Origin: Variovorax sp. dw_308
GTDB lineage: Bacteria > Pseudomonadota > Gammaproteobacteria > Burkholderiales > Burkholderiaceae_C
Direction of reading: 5' to 3'
DNA: 64,000 nucleotides
Assembly: GCF_019207085.1 (NCBI RefSeq)
Contig: NZ_JAATOM010000001.1
Location: forward strand, 558,001 to 622,000
In this document: one piece after another, positions 27,917 through 36,226 of the stretch
Layout: each line of letters opens with the position of its first letter
Position numbering within the stretch: position 1 is the first letter of the stretch
Position numbers and translations under genes: made by a program
The notes under the pieces: model-generated
Seen by the model: only the letters and a program-made list of their open reading frames with translations
Databases searched by the model: none
What the model was told of the DNA's origin: nothing

Positions 27917-28645
27917 TCACCCCAGCGAAAACGCCGACATCCTCGGCAGCGTCCGCTCCCCCGACTTCTGCAGATGCTTGCGCGTGCGCGCCTCGGCCTT
28001 CACCGGGTCGCCTTCAAGGATCGCCTCGGTGATCCCGCGGTACTCCGCCACCATCGAGCGCAGGTCGGCGGTGGTGAGGAAGTTGTAGAACTGCGCGCGG
28101 AACAGGTGCGCGCGCGCCTGCGGCAGCACGCGGCTGAGTTCGCTGCTGTCGGCGATCTCGAACATCACGCGGTAGTAGTTGGCCCGCCCGTCGAGCACGC
28201 GGTCGAGCGCCTCTGGCGTGCTGGCCGAGATCAGCGTCTGTGCCGCCGCCTCGAAGCGCTTGGCGTTGTTGCCGATGTGGATGTTGGTGGCGGCCAGGCG
28301 TGCGGCGAGGCCGGTCAGCACCTCCAGCACACCGAGCAGGCTGGCCGCATCCTCGCGGCTCAGGGAGCGGATGACGGCGCCGCGGTGGGGCGTCAGGTCG
28401 ACCACGCCGCTCGACGCCAGGATGCGCAGCGCCTCTCGCACGGTGCTGCGGCTCACGCCGAGGTCGCGCGTCAGGTCGGCCTCGACCAGGCGTTGCCCTA
28501 CCGTGAACCTGCGCGTGAGGATGCCCTTGCTGATCGCGTCGGCCACGCGGTCGGGCGTGCTGCGCGGCTTGGCAGGCGCCTCGGCCACCGCCCTTTTCCT
28601 GGCGGCGGCAGTCTTGGTGGAGGGGGCTTTGGTGATGACGGTCAT
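27917..28645 (-). CDS. GntR/FCD-family transcriptional regulator
   Basis: A 242-aa regulator: basic N-terminal tail, winged helix (VEADLTRDLGVSRSTVREAL, then LTPHRGAVIRSLS) and an all-helical FCD ligand domain. The start at 28645 was chosen over the longer ORF, whose extra residues are Arg/Pro-rich and unsupported. It is divergent from the acyl-CoA ligase gene; FCD-type inverted repeats occur in the shared promoter and again in front of the APH gene. Family members typically repress catabolic operons and are released by an organic acid or acyl-CoA. A relic of the 3' end of a second copy lies at 10317-10382. Confidence 0.92.
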   Translation of the reverse strand: MTVITKAPSTKTAAARKRAVAEAPAKPRSTPDRVADAISKGILTRRFTVGQRLVEADLTRDLGVSRSTVREALRILASSGVVDLTPHRGAVIRSLSREDAASLLGVLEVLTGLAARLAATNIHIGNNAKRFEAAAQTLISASTPEALDRVLDGRANYYRVMFEIADSSELSRVLPQARAHLFRAQFYNFLTTADLRSMVAEYRGITEAILEGDPVKAEARTRKHLQKSGERTLPRMSAFSLG

Positions 28646-28753
28646 TCGGGTTCGCGCGTGCAGCTTGGGCGGTCTGGATTCTAGGAGAGGGCTTGCGTCG
28701 CAGCGCTTAGAACTGCGACGCGGCCACCTCGGGGAAACCATCGGTCGTATGGC

Positions 28754-28783
28754 TTGATTGTCTGGCAATCGTGGCTGACAATC
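28754..28783 (+). promoter_or_regulatory. probable promoter and GntR operator for the ligase operon
   Basis: A -35-like TTGATT (28754-28759) and a -10-like GACAAT (28777-28782) are separated by 17 bp. Overlapping them is TTGTCTGGCAA (28758-28768), which differs by one base from the FCD-type palindrome TTGTCNGACAA, and an inverted half site ending TGACAAT. The same TTGATTGTC block recurs at 32883. Binding of the GntR protein here would block the ligase promoter. Confidence 0.55.
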
Positions 28784-28840
28784 AACGTAAATGCATCGGG
28801 GCGAACCCTCTCGATGCCGCCGCCAGAAGTCACATCACCC

Positions 28841-30457
28841 ATGAGCCCTCCCAACCACTCGCAGTCCGCATTGCCGCCGCTCGCGGCGCGCACGCTCGGC
28901 GCGGTGCTTGAGGGCCACCTGCGCACCGCGCCGGACAAGCCCGCCGTGCGCGACGTCGAGCGCTGCATGAGCTACGCCGCGCTGTACGAGGAATCGCTCG
29001 CCTTCGCCGCTGGCTTCGTGCGGCTCGGCGTCGGCCCGCAGCAGTTCGTGTTGCTGATGCTCGACAACCACCTCGACTACGTCATCGCCTGGTGGGCGCT
29101 GTCGCTGACGGCGCGCGTCGAGGTGCCGGTGAACACCGCCTACAAGGGCTCGATCCTGGTCCACGTCATCAACAACTGCGGCGCGAAGGTGATCGTCATC
29201 GAGGCGCACTACCTGCCGCTGTTGCTCGACGTGGCAGACCGTTTGCAGCACCTGGAGCACGTGGTGGTGCGCGGCGCCATGGGCAGCCTGCCGGCGGTCG
29301 GACGCCTGCGCTTCGTGCCGTGGGATGCGCTGCGCGGCCCGCGCGAGGCGCCGGCGCAACTCGCGCCGTGGGACCTCATCGGCATCATGTACACCTCGGG
29401 CACCACCGGCCCGTCGAAGGGCGTGCGCGTCACGCACGCGCACGCCTATGGCTACTCGGCGCCGCAGGTGCTGGGGCTGGCCGATGCCAGCGATGTCTCG
29501 CTCTGCACGCTGCCGCTGTTCCACATCGGCGGGCAGTGGGCCGCCATCTACAACAACCTCATCGCGGGTGGCAGCAACGTCGTGCTGCCGCGCTTCTCGG
29601 CGACCACCTTCTGGGACGACGTGCGCCAGTACGGTTGCACCTACACGATGCTGCTCGGCGCGATGGCCAACTTCCTCTACCGCCAGCCGCCGCGCGCGGA
29701 CGATGCCACCCATCCGTTGCGGCGCGTGATGATGGTTCCTGTGATGGCGCAGATCGAGGAGTTCCGCACGCGCTTCGGCATCGAGGCGGTCTGCACCGCC
29801 TACGGGCTCACCGAGGGCTCGACCGTGCTGCGTGCGCCGGTCGGGCAGGCCGAGCCGGGCAAGGTCGGCTGGCCGCGCCCGGACTTCGAGGTGCGCCTCG
29901 TCGACGCGCACGATCAGCAGGTGGCCGACGGCGAACTCGGCGAACTGGTCATCCGCACGCGCGAGCCCTGGATGGTGATGGACGGCTACCACGACATGCC
30001 CGAGGCCACGGTCGGTGTGTGGCGCAACCAGTGGCTGCACACCGGCGATGCGTTCCGGCGCGAGCCCGATGGCCAGTTCGTCTTCCTCGACCGCATCAAG
30101 GACGCGATGCGCCGGCGCGGCGAGAACGTGTCGAGCTTCGAGGTCGAGAAGGAGATCAACGAGCATCCCGCGGTGCTCGAATGCGCCGTCGTTGCCGTGG
30201 CCAGCGATGCCAGCGAGGACGACATCAAGGCCTGCGTGGTGCTGCGCGAAGGCACGGCCGTGGCGCCGGCCGCGCTGCTGGCCTTCCTCGACGAGCGGCT
30301 GCCGTACTTCATGGTGCCGCGCTACGTCGAGTACATCGCCGAGCTGCCCAAGACGCCGACCGCCAAGGTGCGCAAGCAGGTCTTGCGCGAAGCGGGTGTG
30401 ACCGCCGGCACCTACGACCGCACGAGCGACCCGGCCGCCCCCGCAAGGAAGAAATGA
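28841..30457 (+). CDS. AMP-dependent acyl-CoA synthetase/ligase
   Basis: A 538-aa ANL-superfamily ligase that activates a carboxylic acid to its CoA thioester through an acyl-adenylate. Motifs: P-loop YTSGTTGPSKGV (about residues 185-196), TAYGLTEGS, the hinge-region WLHTGDAFRREPDGQFVFLDR, and a C-terminal lysine in PKTPTAKVRKQ. Start is uncertain: ATG 28841 is used, ATG 28814 is possible. First gene of the catabolic operon; its stop overlaps the next start (ATGA). Substrate not predictable from sequence. Confidence 0.92.
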   Translation: MSPPNHSQSALPPLAARTLGAVLEGHLRTAPDKPAVRDVERCMSYAALYEESLAFAAGFVRLGVGPQQFVLLMLDNHLDYVIAWWALSLTARVEVPVNTAYKGSILVHVINNCGAKVIVIEAHYLPLLLDVADRLQHLEHVVVRGAMGSLPAVGRLRFVPWDALRGPREAPAQLAPWDLIGIMYTSGTTGPSKGVRVTHAHAYGYSAPQVLGLADASDVSLCTLPLFHIGGQWAAIYNNLIAGGSNVVLPRFSATTFWDDVRQYGCTYTMLLGAMANFLYRQPPRADDATHPLRRVMMVPVMAQIEEFRTRFGIEAVCTAYGLTEGSTVLRAPVGQAEPGKVGWPRPDFEVRLVDAHDQQVADGELGELVIRTREPWMVMDGYHDMPEATVGVWRNQWLHTGDAFRREPDGQFVFLDRIKDAMRRRGENVSSFEVEKEINEHPAVLECAVVAVASDASEDDIKACVVLREGTAVAPAALLAFLDERLPYFMVPRYVEYIAELPKTPTAKVRKQVLREAGVTAGTYDRTSDPAAPARKK

Positions 30458-32037
30458 GCGACGACACCAACCTCGGCGCGACGCGCCTCGCCTACGCGCA
30501 ATTCACGGCCAAGCGGGACGGCCTGGTCGATGCGGCGCGACCCGCGGCCATCGCGCGCCAGCATGCACTCGGCAAGCTGTCGGCGCGCGAGCGCATCGCA
30601 CTGCTGGTCGATCACGGCAGCTTCCATGAATTCGGCGGCCTGGTCGAACCGAAGCGCGACACCTTCGACACAGAGTCGCTGCAGGCGCCTTCCGATGGCG
30701 TGCTCACCGGCTACGCCAGCATCGACGGGCGGCCGGTGTGCCTGTGCGCCTTCGACTTCACGGTGCTCGGCGGCTCCAACGGCCGCATCGGCGAGACCAA
30801 GGTCGAGCGCATGGCGACGCACGCGCTGGAGCACGGTTGCCCGATGGTGCTGCTGCTCGATGGCGGCGGTCACCGCATCCAGGAAGGGCTCGACAGCCGG
30901 CACTTCGCGCAGGGCTCGCGCTACTTCCAGATCGCAGTGGCGCTGTCGGGCTGGGTGCCGACGGTGGCGGTGGTCATGGGGCCGGGCTTTGCCGGGCCGT
31001 CCAACTTCGCGGCGCTGTGCGACTTTGTCGTGATGGTGCGCGGAACGTCCACCATGGGCATCGCCGGCCCTGCGCTCGTCGCGGCCGCCACGGGCGAAAC
31101 CACGGACAAGGACGCGCTCGGCGGCGCCGCGGTGCAGGCCGACCTCAACGGACTGGCCGACATCGCCGCCGGCGACGACGCCGAAGCCATCGAATACGTG
31201 CGCGACTACCTGGCCTTTCTTCCATCCAATGCGCGACTGCCCGTACCGACGAAGGCCCCGCGCGAGCCCGATGCCGAATTCGAGCGCGGCCTGCTCGACG
31301 TGATGCCCGACAACCCGCGCAAGCCCTACGACATCTGCGACGTGATCCGCGGCGTGGTCGACGAAGGCTCGCTGTTCCAGATCAAGCCGGGCTTCGCGCC
31401 CAACCTCGTCACCGGCTTCGCGCGCATCCAGGGTCGCGCCGTCGGCATCGTGGCCAACCAGCCGATGCACCTGGCCGGCACGCTCGACGCGAAGGCTTGC
31501 GAGAAGGGCGCGCACTTTGTCTCGGTCTGCGACGGCTTCGGGCTGCCGCTGGTCTACCTGGTCGACCTGCCGGGTTTCCTGGTGGGCAGCCAGGCCGAGG
31601 ACACCGCGCTGGCGCGGCGCAGCGCGCGCCTGCTGTACGAACTCGGGCAGGCCACGGTGCCGCGCGTGTCGATCGTGCTGCGCAAGGGCTACGGGCTCGG
31701 CTACATCGCGATGTGCGGCGGCCGCAGCTTCGATGCCGACCTCTGCGTGGCCTGGCCCACGGCGGAGATCTGCGCGATGTCGATCGAAGGCGCGGTCGAT
31801 GTCGCCTACCAGAAGCAGGTGAGGGCGGCGGCCGACCCTGCGGCGAAGCGGGCCGAACTCATCGGCCGCTTCCGCGAGCAACTGGGCGCCCTGCATGCGG
31901 CCGAGCATTTCGGCATCGACGACGTGATCGACCCGCGCGACACGCGCTCCGTGATCGTGGCCACGCTGGAGCGCTGCGCACCGCGCAAGAAGCACCGCGC
32001 ATGGCCGGACAAGCCGCACGGCATCTCGCCGATCTGA
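30454..32037 (+). CDS. acyl-CoA carboxylase carboxyltransferase (beta) subunit, orphan
   Basis: A 527-aa biotin-dependent carboxyltransferase of the PccB/MccB type, with both crotonase-like halves: N-terminal CoA domain (TVLGGSNGRIGETKVERMA, MGPGFAGPSNFAA) and C-terminal carboxybiotin domain (YLVDLPGFLVGSQAEDTA, LRKGYGLGYIAMCGG). Normally it works with a biotin carboxylase/BCCP subunit, but none is encoded here, so it must borrow one or act differently, for instance as a decarboxylase or transcarboxylase. ATG 30454 overlaps the ligase stop. It is followed by the PaaG-like isomerase. Confidence 0.9.
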   Translation: MSDDTNLGATRLAYAQFTAKRDGLVDAARPAAIARQHALGKLSARERIALLVDHGSFHEFGGLVEPKRDTFDTESLQAPSDGVLTGYASIDGRPVCLCAFDFTVLGGSNGRIGETKVERMATHALEHGCPMVLLLDGGGHRIQEGLDSRHFAQGSRYFQIAVALSGWVPTVAVVMGPGFAGPSNFAALCDFVVMVRGTSTMGIAGPALVAAATGETTDKDALGGAAVQADLNGLADIAAGDDAEAIEYVRDYLAFLPSNARLPVPTKAPREPDAEFERGLLDVMPDNPRKPYDICDVIRGVVDEGSLFQIKPGFAPNLVTGFARIQGRAVGIVANQPMHLAGTLDAKACEKGAHFVSVCDGFGLPLVYLVDLPGFLVGSQAEDTALARRSARLLYELGQATVPRVSIVLRKGYGLGYIAMCGGRSFDADLCVAWPTAEICAMSIEGAVDVAYQKQVRAAADPAAKRAELIGRFREQLGALHAAEHFGIDDVIDPRDTRSVIVATLERCAPRKKHRAWPDKPHGISPI

Positions 32038-32060
32038 TTCCTTCACGAAGCCCTTCCGCC

Positions 32061-32852
32061 ATGACCTTGCCCATCCTTCTCGAACACCGCGACGGCGTCG
32101 CCTTCATCACCTTGAACCGGCCCGAGCGCGCCAACGTGCTCGACTTCGAAATGGGCGACGCACTCATCGCGACCATCGATGCGGTGGCGGGCGACGCTGG
32201 CGTGCGCGCCGTGCTGCTGCAAGCACGAGGCCGGCAATTCTGCGCGGGTGGCGACATCGGCGGCTTCGTGCATGCGCGCGATCGCCTGGCCGACATGCTC
32301 GACGAGCACATCCCGCCCCTCCACCGCGCGATCCACAAATTGGCCACGCTGCCGGTGCCGGTGGTAAGCGCGTTGAACGGCCCCATCGGTGGCGGCGGCA
32401 TCGGCCTTGCGCTGTGCGCCGACATCGTGCTCGCAGCCGAGTCGATGAAGCTGCGCGGCGGCTATTCGGCGATCGGCCTCACGCCCGACGTCGGCGGTTC
32501 GTGGTTCCTCGCGCGCCGCGTCGGGGCTGCGCGCGCGAAGGAGATCTTCTTCACCAACGAGCCGCTGTCGGCACGCGAGTGCCTGCAGCTCGGCGTGGTG
32601 TCGCAGGTGCATCCGGACGCCGAACTGGAGGCGAAGGCGCATGCGCTGGCGACGTCGCTGGCGCGTGGCGCGACCGGCTCGCTGGGGCGCATCAAGGACC
32701 TCGTCGATGGCGCCGGGCAGCGTTCGCTGGAGGCGCATCTCGCACTGGAGCATCGCTACATGGTCGAGTCGGGCGGCACCGGGGACGCAGCGGAGGGCGT
32801 GGCCGCATTCATCGGGAAGCGGGCTCCGGTGTTCGGCCCGGAGGCCCCTTGA
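32061..32852 (+). CDS. crotonase-family enoyl-CoA isomerase, PaaG-like
   Basis: A 263-aa crotonase. Oxyanion-hole segments FCAGGDIGGFV and NGPIGGGGIGLALCAD are present. Both glutamates needed for hydration are missing (GGIGLAL where hydratases have GCELA; no PE before the IGL motif), while the IGLTPDVGGSWFLARRVG segment matches PaaG-type isomerases that use the Asp of this motif. I therefore favour double-bond isomerisation over hydration. It is 23 bp after the carboxyltransferase gene and likely in the same operon. Confidence 0.88.
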   Translation: MTLPILLEHRDGVAFITLNRPERANVLDFEMGDALIATIDAVAGDAGVRAVLLQARGRQFCAGGDIGGFVHARDRLADMLDEHIPPLHRAIHKLATLPVPVVSALNGPIGGGGIGLALCADIVLAAESMKLRGGYSAIGLTPDVGGSWFLARRVGAARAKEIFFTNEPLSARECLQLGVVSQVHPDAELEAKAHALATSLARGATGSLGRIKDLVDGAGQRSLEAHLALEHRYMVESGGTGDAAEGVAAFIGKRAPVFGPEAP

Positions 32853-32865
32853 TTCCCCTTGATTC

Positions 32866-32911
32866 TGTCGGACAAACACCAATTGATTGTCAGACAAGAT
32901 CTTCGTACAAT
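32866..32911 (+). promoter_or_regulatory. promoter with two GntR-type operators, leaderless start for the APH gene
   Basis: -35 TTGATT (32883-32888), 17-bp spacer, -10 TACAAT (32906-32911). A perfect palindrome TTGTCAGACAA (32887-32897) lies in the spacer, and TGTCGGACA (32866-32874) is centred 22 bp upstream. The expected transcription start, about 7 bp after the -10 box, coincides with the A of the ATG at 32918, which has no ribosome site. The architecture copies the promoter at 28754. Confidence 0.6.
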
Positions 32912-32917
32912 TCGTTG

Positions 32918-33952
32918 ATGCTGAACGTGAAGGCTCTCGCGGAATGGATGCTCGTGCACATCGAGGGATTCCGCGCACCGCTCACGCTGGAGCGTTTCAA
33001 GGGCGGGCAGTCGAACCCGACCTACCTCGTCACCGATGCTGCCGGCACGCGCTACGTACTGCGCAAGAAGCCTGACGGAGAGTTGCTGCCATCGGCCCAT
33101 GCGGTGGACCGCGAGTACCGCGTGATCGCGGCGCTGCACGACACCGACGTGCCCGTTGCACGCGCGCGGGGCTACTGCGACGACGCATCGGTCATCGGCA
33201 CGCCGTTCTACGTCATGGATTTCGTCGACGGCCGCATCTTCTGGGACCCGGCCTTGCCCGGGCTTGCCAATGCCGAACGCAGCGCGATCTACGCCGGCAT
33301 GAACCGGGCCGTGGCCGCGCTCCACACCGTCGACTACCAGGCCCCGGGTCTTGGCGACTACGGCCGCAGCGGCAACTTCTTCGAGCGCCAGATCGGTCGC
33401 TGGACGCGCCAGTACCAGGCCGCCGCGGCAGAAGACCCGATTCCGGCGATGGAGCGTCTCATCGACTGGCTGCCGGCCCATGTGCCGCCCGACGACGAGA
33501 CCACGCTCTTCCACGGCGACCTGCGCATCGACAACATGATCTTCCACCCGACCGAGCCGCGCGTCCTCGCGCTGCTGGACTGGGAGCTGTCGACGCTGGG
33601 CCATCCGTTGGCCGACTTTGCCTATCACGCGCTGCCCTGGCGGCTCACCGCCGTGCAGTTCCGCGGCATGGCGGGCGCCGACTATGCGGCGCTGGGCATT
33701 CCCGACGAGGCGGCGTACCTGCAAGCCTATTGCGCAGGTGTCGGCCGTCCGGCGATAGACCCGGCGCACTGGGAGTTCTACCTGGCCTACAGCATGTTCA
33801 GGCTGGCCGCCATCCTCCATGGCATCTCGCAGCGCGCGCGCCACGGCACGGCATCCAGCGCGGAGGCCGCCGAGACCGGGGCCCGCGCGCGGCCGATCGC
33901 CGAGGCTGCATGGCGACAGGTCGAGGCCCACTTCCCGGCCGGCGAGCGCTGA
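32918..33952 (+). CDS. APH-type phosphotransferase (ACAD10/11 N-domain-like, LvaA-like)
   Basis: A 344-aa kinase of the aminoglycoside-phosphotransferase fold. Motifs: ATP-binding [12 protein letters not shown], catalytic loop [13 protein letters not shown], metal-binding [18 protein letters not shown]. This subgroup matches the kinase domain of eukaryotic ACAD10/11 and bacterial LvaA, which phosphorylate 4-hydroxyacyl-CoAs so that a partner dehydrogenase-fold enzyme can eliminate phosphate. The partner gene follows directly (33981). It is not expected to confer antibiotic resistance. The start lacks a ribosome site, consistent with a leaderless mRNA. Confidence 0.9.
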   Translation: MLNVKALAEWMLVHIEGFRAPLTLERFKGGQSNPTYLVTDAAGTRYVLRKKPDGELLPSAHAVDREYRVIAALHDTDVPVARARGYCDDASVIGTPFYVMDFVDGRIFWDPALPGLANAERSAIYAGMNRAVAALHTVDYQAPGLGDYGRSGNFFERQIGRWTRQYQAAAAEDPIPAMERLIDWLPAHVPPDDETTLFHGDLRIDNMIFHPTEPRVLALLDWELSTLGHPLADFAYHALPWRLTAVQFRGMAGADYAALGIPDEAAYLQAYCAGVGRPAIDPAHWEFYLAYSMFRLAAILHGISQRARHGTASSAEAAETGARARPIAEAAWRQVEAHFPAGER

Positions 33953-33980
33953 GGCGCGGGTCACCCACAGAAAGGTTCAC

Positions 33981-35183
33981 GTGTACGAGTTCTCCCCCAA
34001 GGTCCAGGACCTGCAGAAGCGCCTCAGCGCCTTCATGGACGAGCACATCTATCCCAACGAGGCCCGCTACTACAAGGAGGCAGAGGAACTGGGGCCGTGG
34101 AAGGTCGCGCCGATCCTCGACGAACTGAAGCCCAAGGCCCGCGCGGCCGGCCTGTGGAACCTGTTCCTGCCCGAGTCGGAGCACGGCGCCGGGCTCACCA
34201 ACTTCGAGTACGCGCCGCTGTGCGAGATCATGGGCCGCTCGCACCTCGCGCCCGAGGTCTTCAACTGCTCGGCGCCCGACACCGGCAACATGGAAGTGCT
34301 GGCGCGCTACGGCACGCCGGAGCACCAGGAGCGCTGGCTCAAGCCGCTGCTGGCCGGCGAGATCCGTTCCTGCTTCGCGATGACCGAGCCCGCCGTGGCG
34401 TCGAGCGATGCCACCAACATCGAGTCGAGCATCGTGCGCGACGGCGACGACTACGTCATCAACGGCCACAAGTGGTACACGACGAACGCCACCGACCCGC
34501 GCTGCAAGATCGCGATCTTCATGGGAAAGTCCGACCCCGACAACGCCGACCGCCACCGGCAGCAGTCGATGATCCTCGTGCCGATGGACACGGCCGGCGT
34601 CACCGTGGTGCGCCCCATCGCGGTGTTCGGTTTCTACGGCGTGCCCGACCGCGCATCCGAGGTCACGTTCAAGGACGTGCGCGTGCCGGCGTCGAACATG
34701 CTGCTCGGCGAGGGCAGGGGCTTCGAGATCGCGCAAGGTCGCCTCGGGCCGGGCCGCATCCACCATTGCATGCGACTCGTCGGCCTGGCCGAGAAGATGC
34801 TGGAGCTGATGTGCAGGCGCACCCAGTCGCGCACGGCCTTCGGCAAGCCGATCTCGCAGCAGGGCGTGACCATCGAGCGCATCGCGCAGTCGCGCATCCT
34901 CATCGAGCAGGCGCGCCTGCTCACGCTGAACGCGGCGTACCGCATGGACACGGTCGGCAACAAGGTGGCCAAGGCCGACATCGCGATGATCAAGGTGGCC
35001 GCGCCGCAGATGGCTTGCCAGGTCATCGACTGGACCATCCAGGCCTTCGGCGGTGGCGGCACCAACAACGACGTCGGCATCGCCTCGGCCTATGCCACGG
35101 CGCGCCTGCTGCGCCTGGCCGACGGCCCCGACGAAGTGCACCGCAACCAGATCGGCAAGCTGGAACTGGCCAAGTACCGCTGA
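33981..35183 (+). CDS. acyl-CoA dehydrogenase, ACAD10/11-like (LvaC-like)
   Basis: A 400-aa FAD-dependent acyl-CoA dehydrogenase-fold enzyme: helical N-domain, beta-domain ([28 protein letters not shown]) and C-terminal helices ([24 protein letters not shown]). GTG 33981 was chosen: it follows GAAAGG and gives family length; the upstream frame is Arg/Pro-rich shadow sequence. Paired with the APH-type kinase, as in ACAD10/11 and Lva systems, it probably processes a phosphorylated 4-hydroxyacyl-CoA to an enoyl-CoA. The crotonases then continue the pathway. Pathway role is inference. Confidence 0.92.
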   Translation: MYEFSPKVQDLQKRLSAFMDEHIYPNEARYYKEAEELGPWKVAPILDELKPKARAAGLWNLFLPESEHGAGLTNFEYAPLCEIMGRSHLAPEVFNCSAPDTGNMEVLARYGTPEHQERWLKPLLAGEIRSCFAMTEPAVASSDATNIESSIVRDGDDYVINGHKWYTTNATDPRCKIAIFMGKSDPDNADRHRQQSMILVPMDTAGVTVVRPIAVFGFYGVPDRASEVTFKDVRVPASNMLLGEGRGFEIAQGRLGPGRIHHCMRLVGLAEKMLELMCRRTQSRTAFGKPISQQGVTIERIAQSRILIEQARLLTLNAAYRMDTVGNKVAKADIAMIKVAAPQMACQVIDWTIQAFGGGGTNNDVGIASAYATARLLRLADGPDEVHRNQIGKLELAKYR

Positions 35184-35233
35184 GCGGCGCCACGCTGAGA
35201 GAGCACGCAACGACAACCCAAGGAGACAAGAAC

Positions 35234-36082
35234 ATGCATCAGGACGAGCAGATTCGGATCGAACCCTCCACCCGGCGCCCCGAGCGCGTGATGTGGCTCA
35301 ACGCGGACCGCGTGCTCTACGTCGGCCTGCTGGGCGAGCCGACGGTTCGCACCCTGGGTGCGTTCTCGATCTACGTGTCGTTGACGCAGCCGCACCGGAT
35401 CAGCGTGGAAGGCGGCGCGTGGGAGGCTGCGGAGCTATCGGTGGTGCCGCCCGGTGTGCCGCATCGCATCGTGGCGGGCGAGCGGATGATCTTCAGCATC
35501 CTCGTCGAGGCGGAGACGGTCGACGTGCCGGCCTTGCCGGAATGGATTCGCGATGGCGGCGGTGCCGTGGACGATGCCGACACGCTCGCCGCCCTGCGCG
35601 ATGCGCTCGACCGCTTCAAGGCCGCGCCGCGCCGGCAGTTCGATCGCACCGAGGACTTCGACCGGCACTTCTTCGGGCTCGCGCTGCCCACGCGGCGGAT
35701 CGAACGCCGCATCCGCGCCGTGCTCGACCGCATCAAGCACGACCCCAACAGCCACACGTCGGCCGAGGACTGCGCCGTGGCCTGCCACCTCTCGGTGTCG
35801 CGCTTCCTGCACCTGTTCCGCGCCGAGGTCGGCGCGCCGTTCCGCAGCTTCCGCACCTGGCAGCGCGCGCGCAGCGTGCTGTACTTCGTGACCCAGAGCG
35901 CGAATCTCGCCAACATCGCACTGGACGTCGGCTACCCGGACTCCACGCACTTCAGCCACTCGGTGCGGCAGGTGTACGGGCTCACGCCCAAGTCGATGTT
36001 CGCGGGGTGCCGGAAGCTGGCGTTGTATGGGTATGGGACGGCTGCGGCGCAGGGCTTGGGGGCTGGGCGCGCGACGGCCTGA
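35234..36082 (+). CDS. AraC-family transcriptional regulator
   Basis: A 282-aa regulator with an N-terminal cupin-like sensor part (LGAFSIYVSLTQPHRISVEG, VVPPGVPHRIV) and a C-terminal AraC double HTH (CHLSVSRFLHLFRAEVG, IALDVGYPDSTHFSHSVRQ). The start follows a strong AAGGAGA site. It is 50 bp downstream of the dehydrogenase gene on the same strand, so it may be co-transcribed and give a second layer of control over the cluster. Confidence 0.9.
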   Translation: MHQDEQIRIEPSTRRPERVMWLNADRVLYVGLLGEPTVRTLGAFSIYVSLTQPHRISVEGGAWEAAELSVVPPGVPHRIVAGERMIFSILVEAETVDVPALPEWIRDGGGAVDDADTLAALRDALDRFKAAPRRQFDRTEDFDRHFFGLALPTRRIERRIRAVLDRIKHDPNSHTSAEDCAVACHLSVSRFLHLFRAEVGAPFRSFRTWQRARSVLYFVTQSANLANIALDVGYPDSTHFSHSVRQVYGLTPKSMFAGCRKLALYGYGTAAAQGLGAGRATA

Positions 36083-36103
36083 ACCAGATACAGGAGCGGG
36101 CAG

Positions 36104-36211
36104 CCGAACGCAGAAGGAAGGCAAAGACACGCAAAGGACGCAAAGGACTTCCAGATTTTTTGGTGTCTTCTTTTGCGACTTCTGCGAAACCTTTGCGACC
36201 TCTGCGTTCGG
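36104..36211. repeat. long imperfect inverted repeat between convergent genes
   Basis: Outer arms CCGAACGCAGA (36104-36114) and TCTGCGTTCGG (36201-36211) pair perfectly. The interior contains repeated CGCAAAGG / CCTTTGCG units pairing imperfectly around an AT-rich centre with a T6 run. It sits between the AraC and monooxygenase stop codons and may act as a bidirectional terminator. It resembles dispersed CGCAAAGG-type intergenic repeats, but copy number in this genome cannot be judged here. Confidence 0.55.
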
Positions 36212-36226
36212 TTCCCGCGTTCGTGC

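Noticed and set aside
32918..33952. Aminoglycoside resistance gene
   Set aside because: Motifs match the ACAD10/11-linked APH subgroup, and the gene sits in a CoA catabolic operon.
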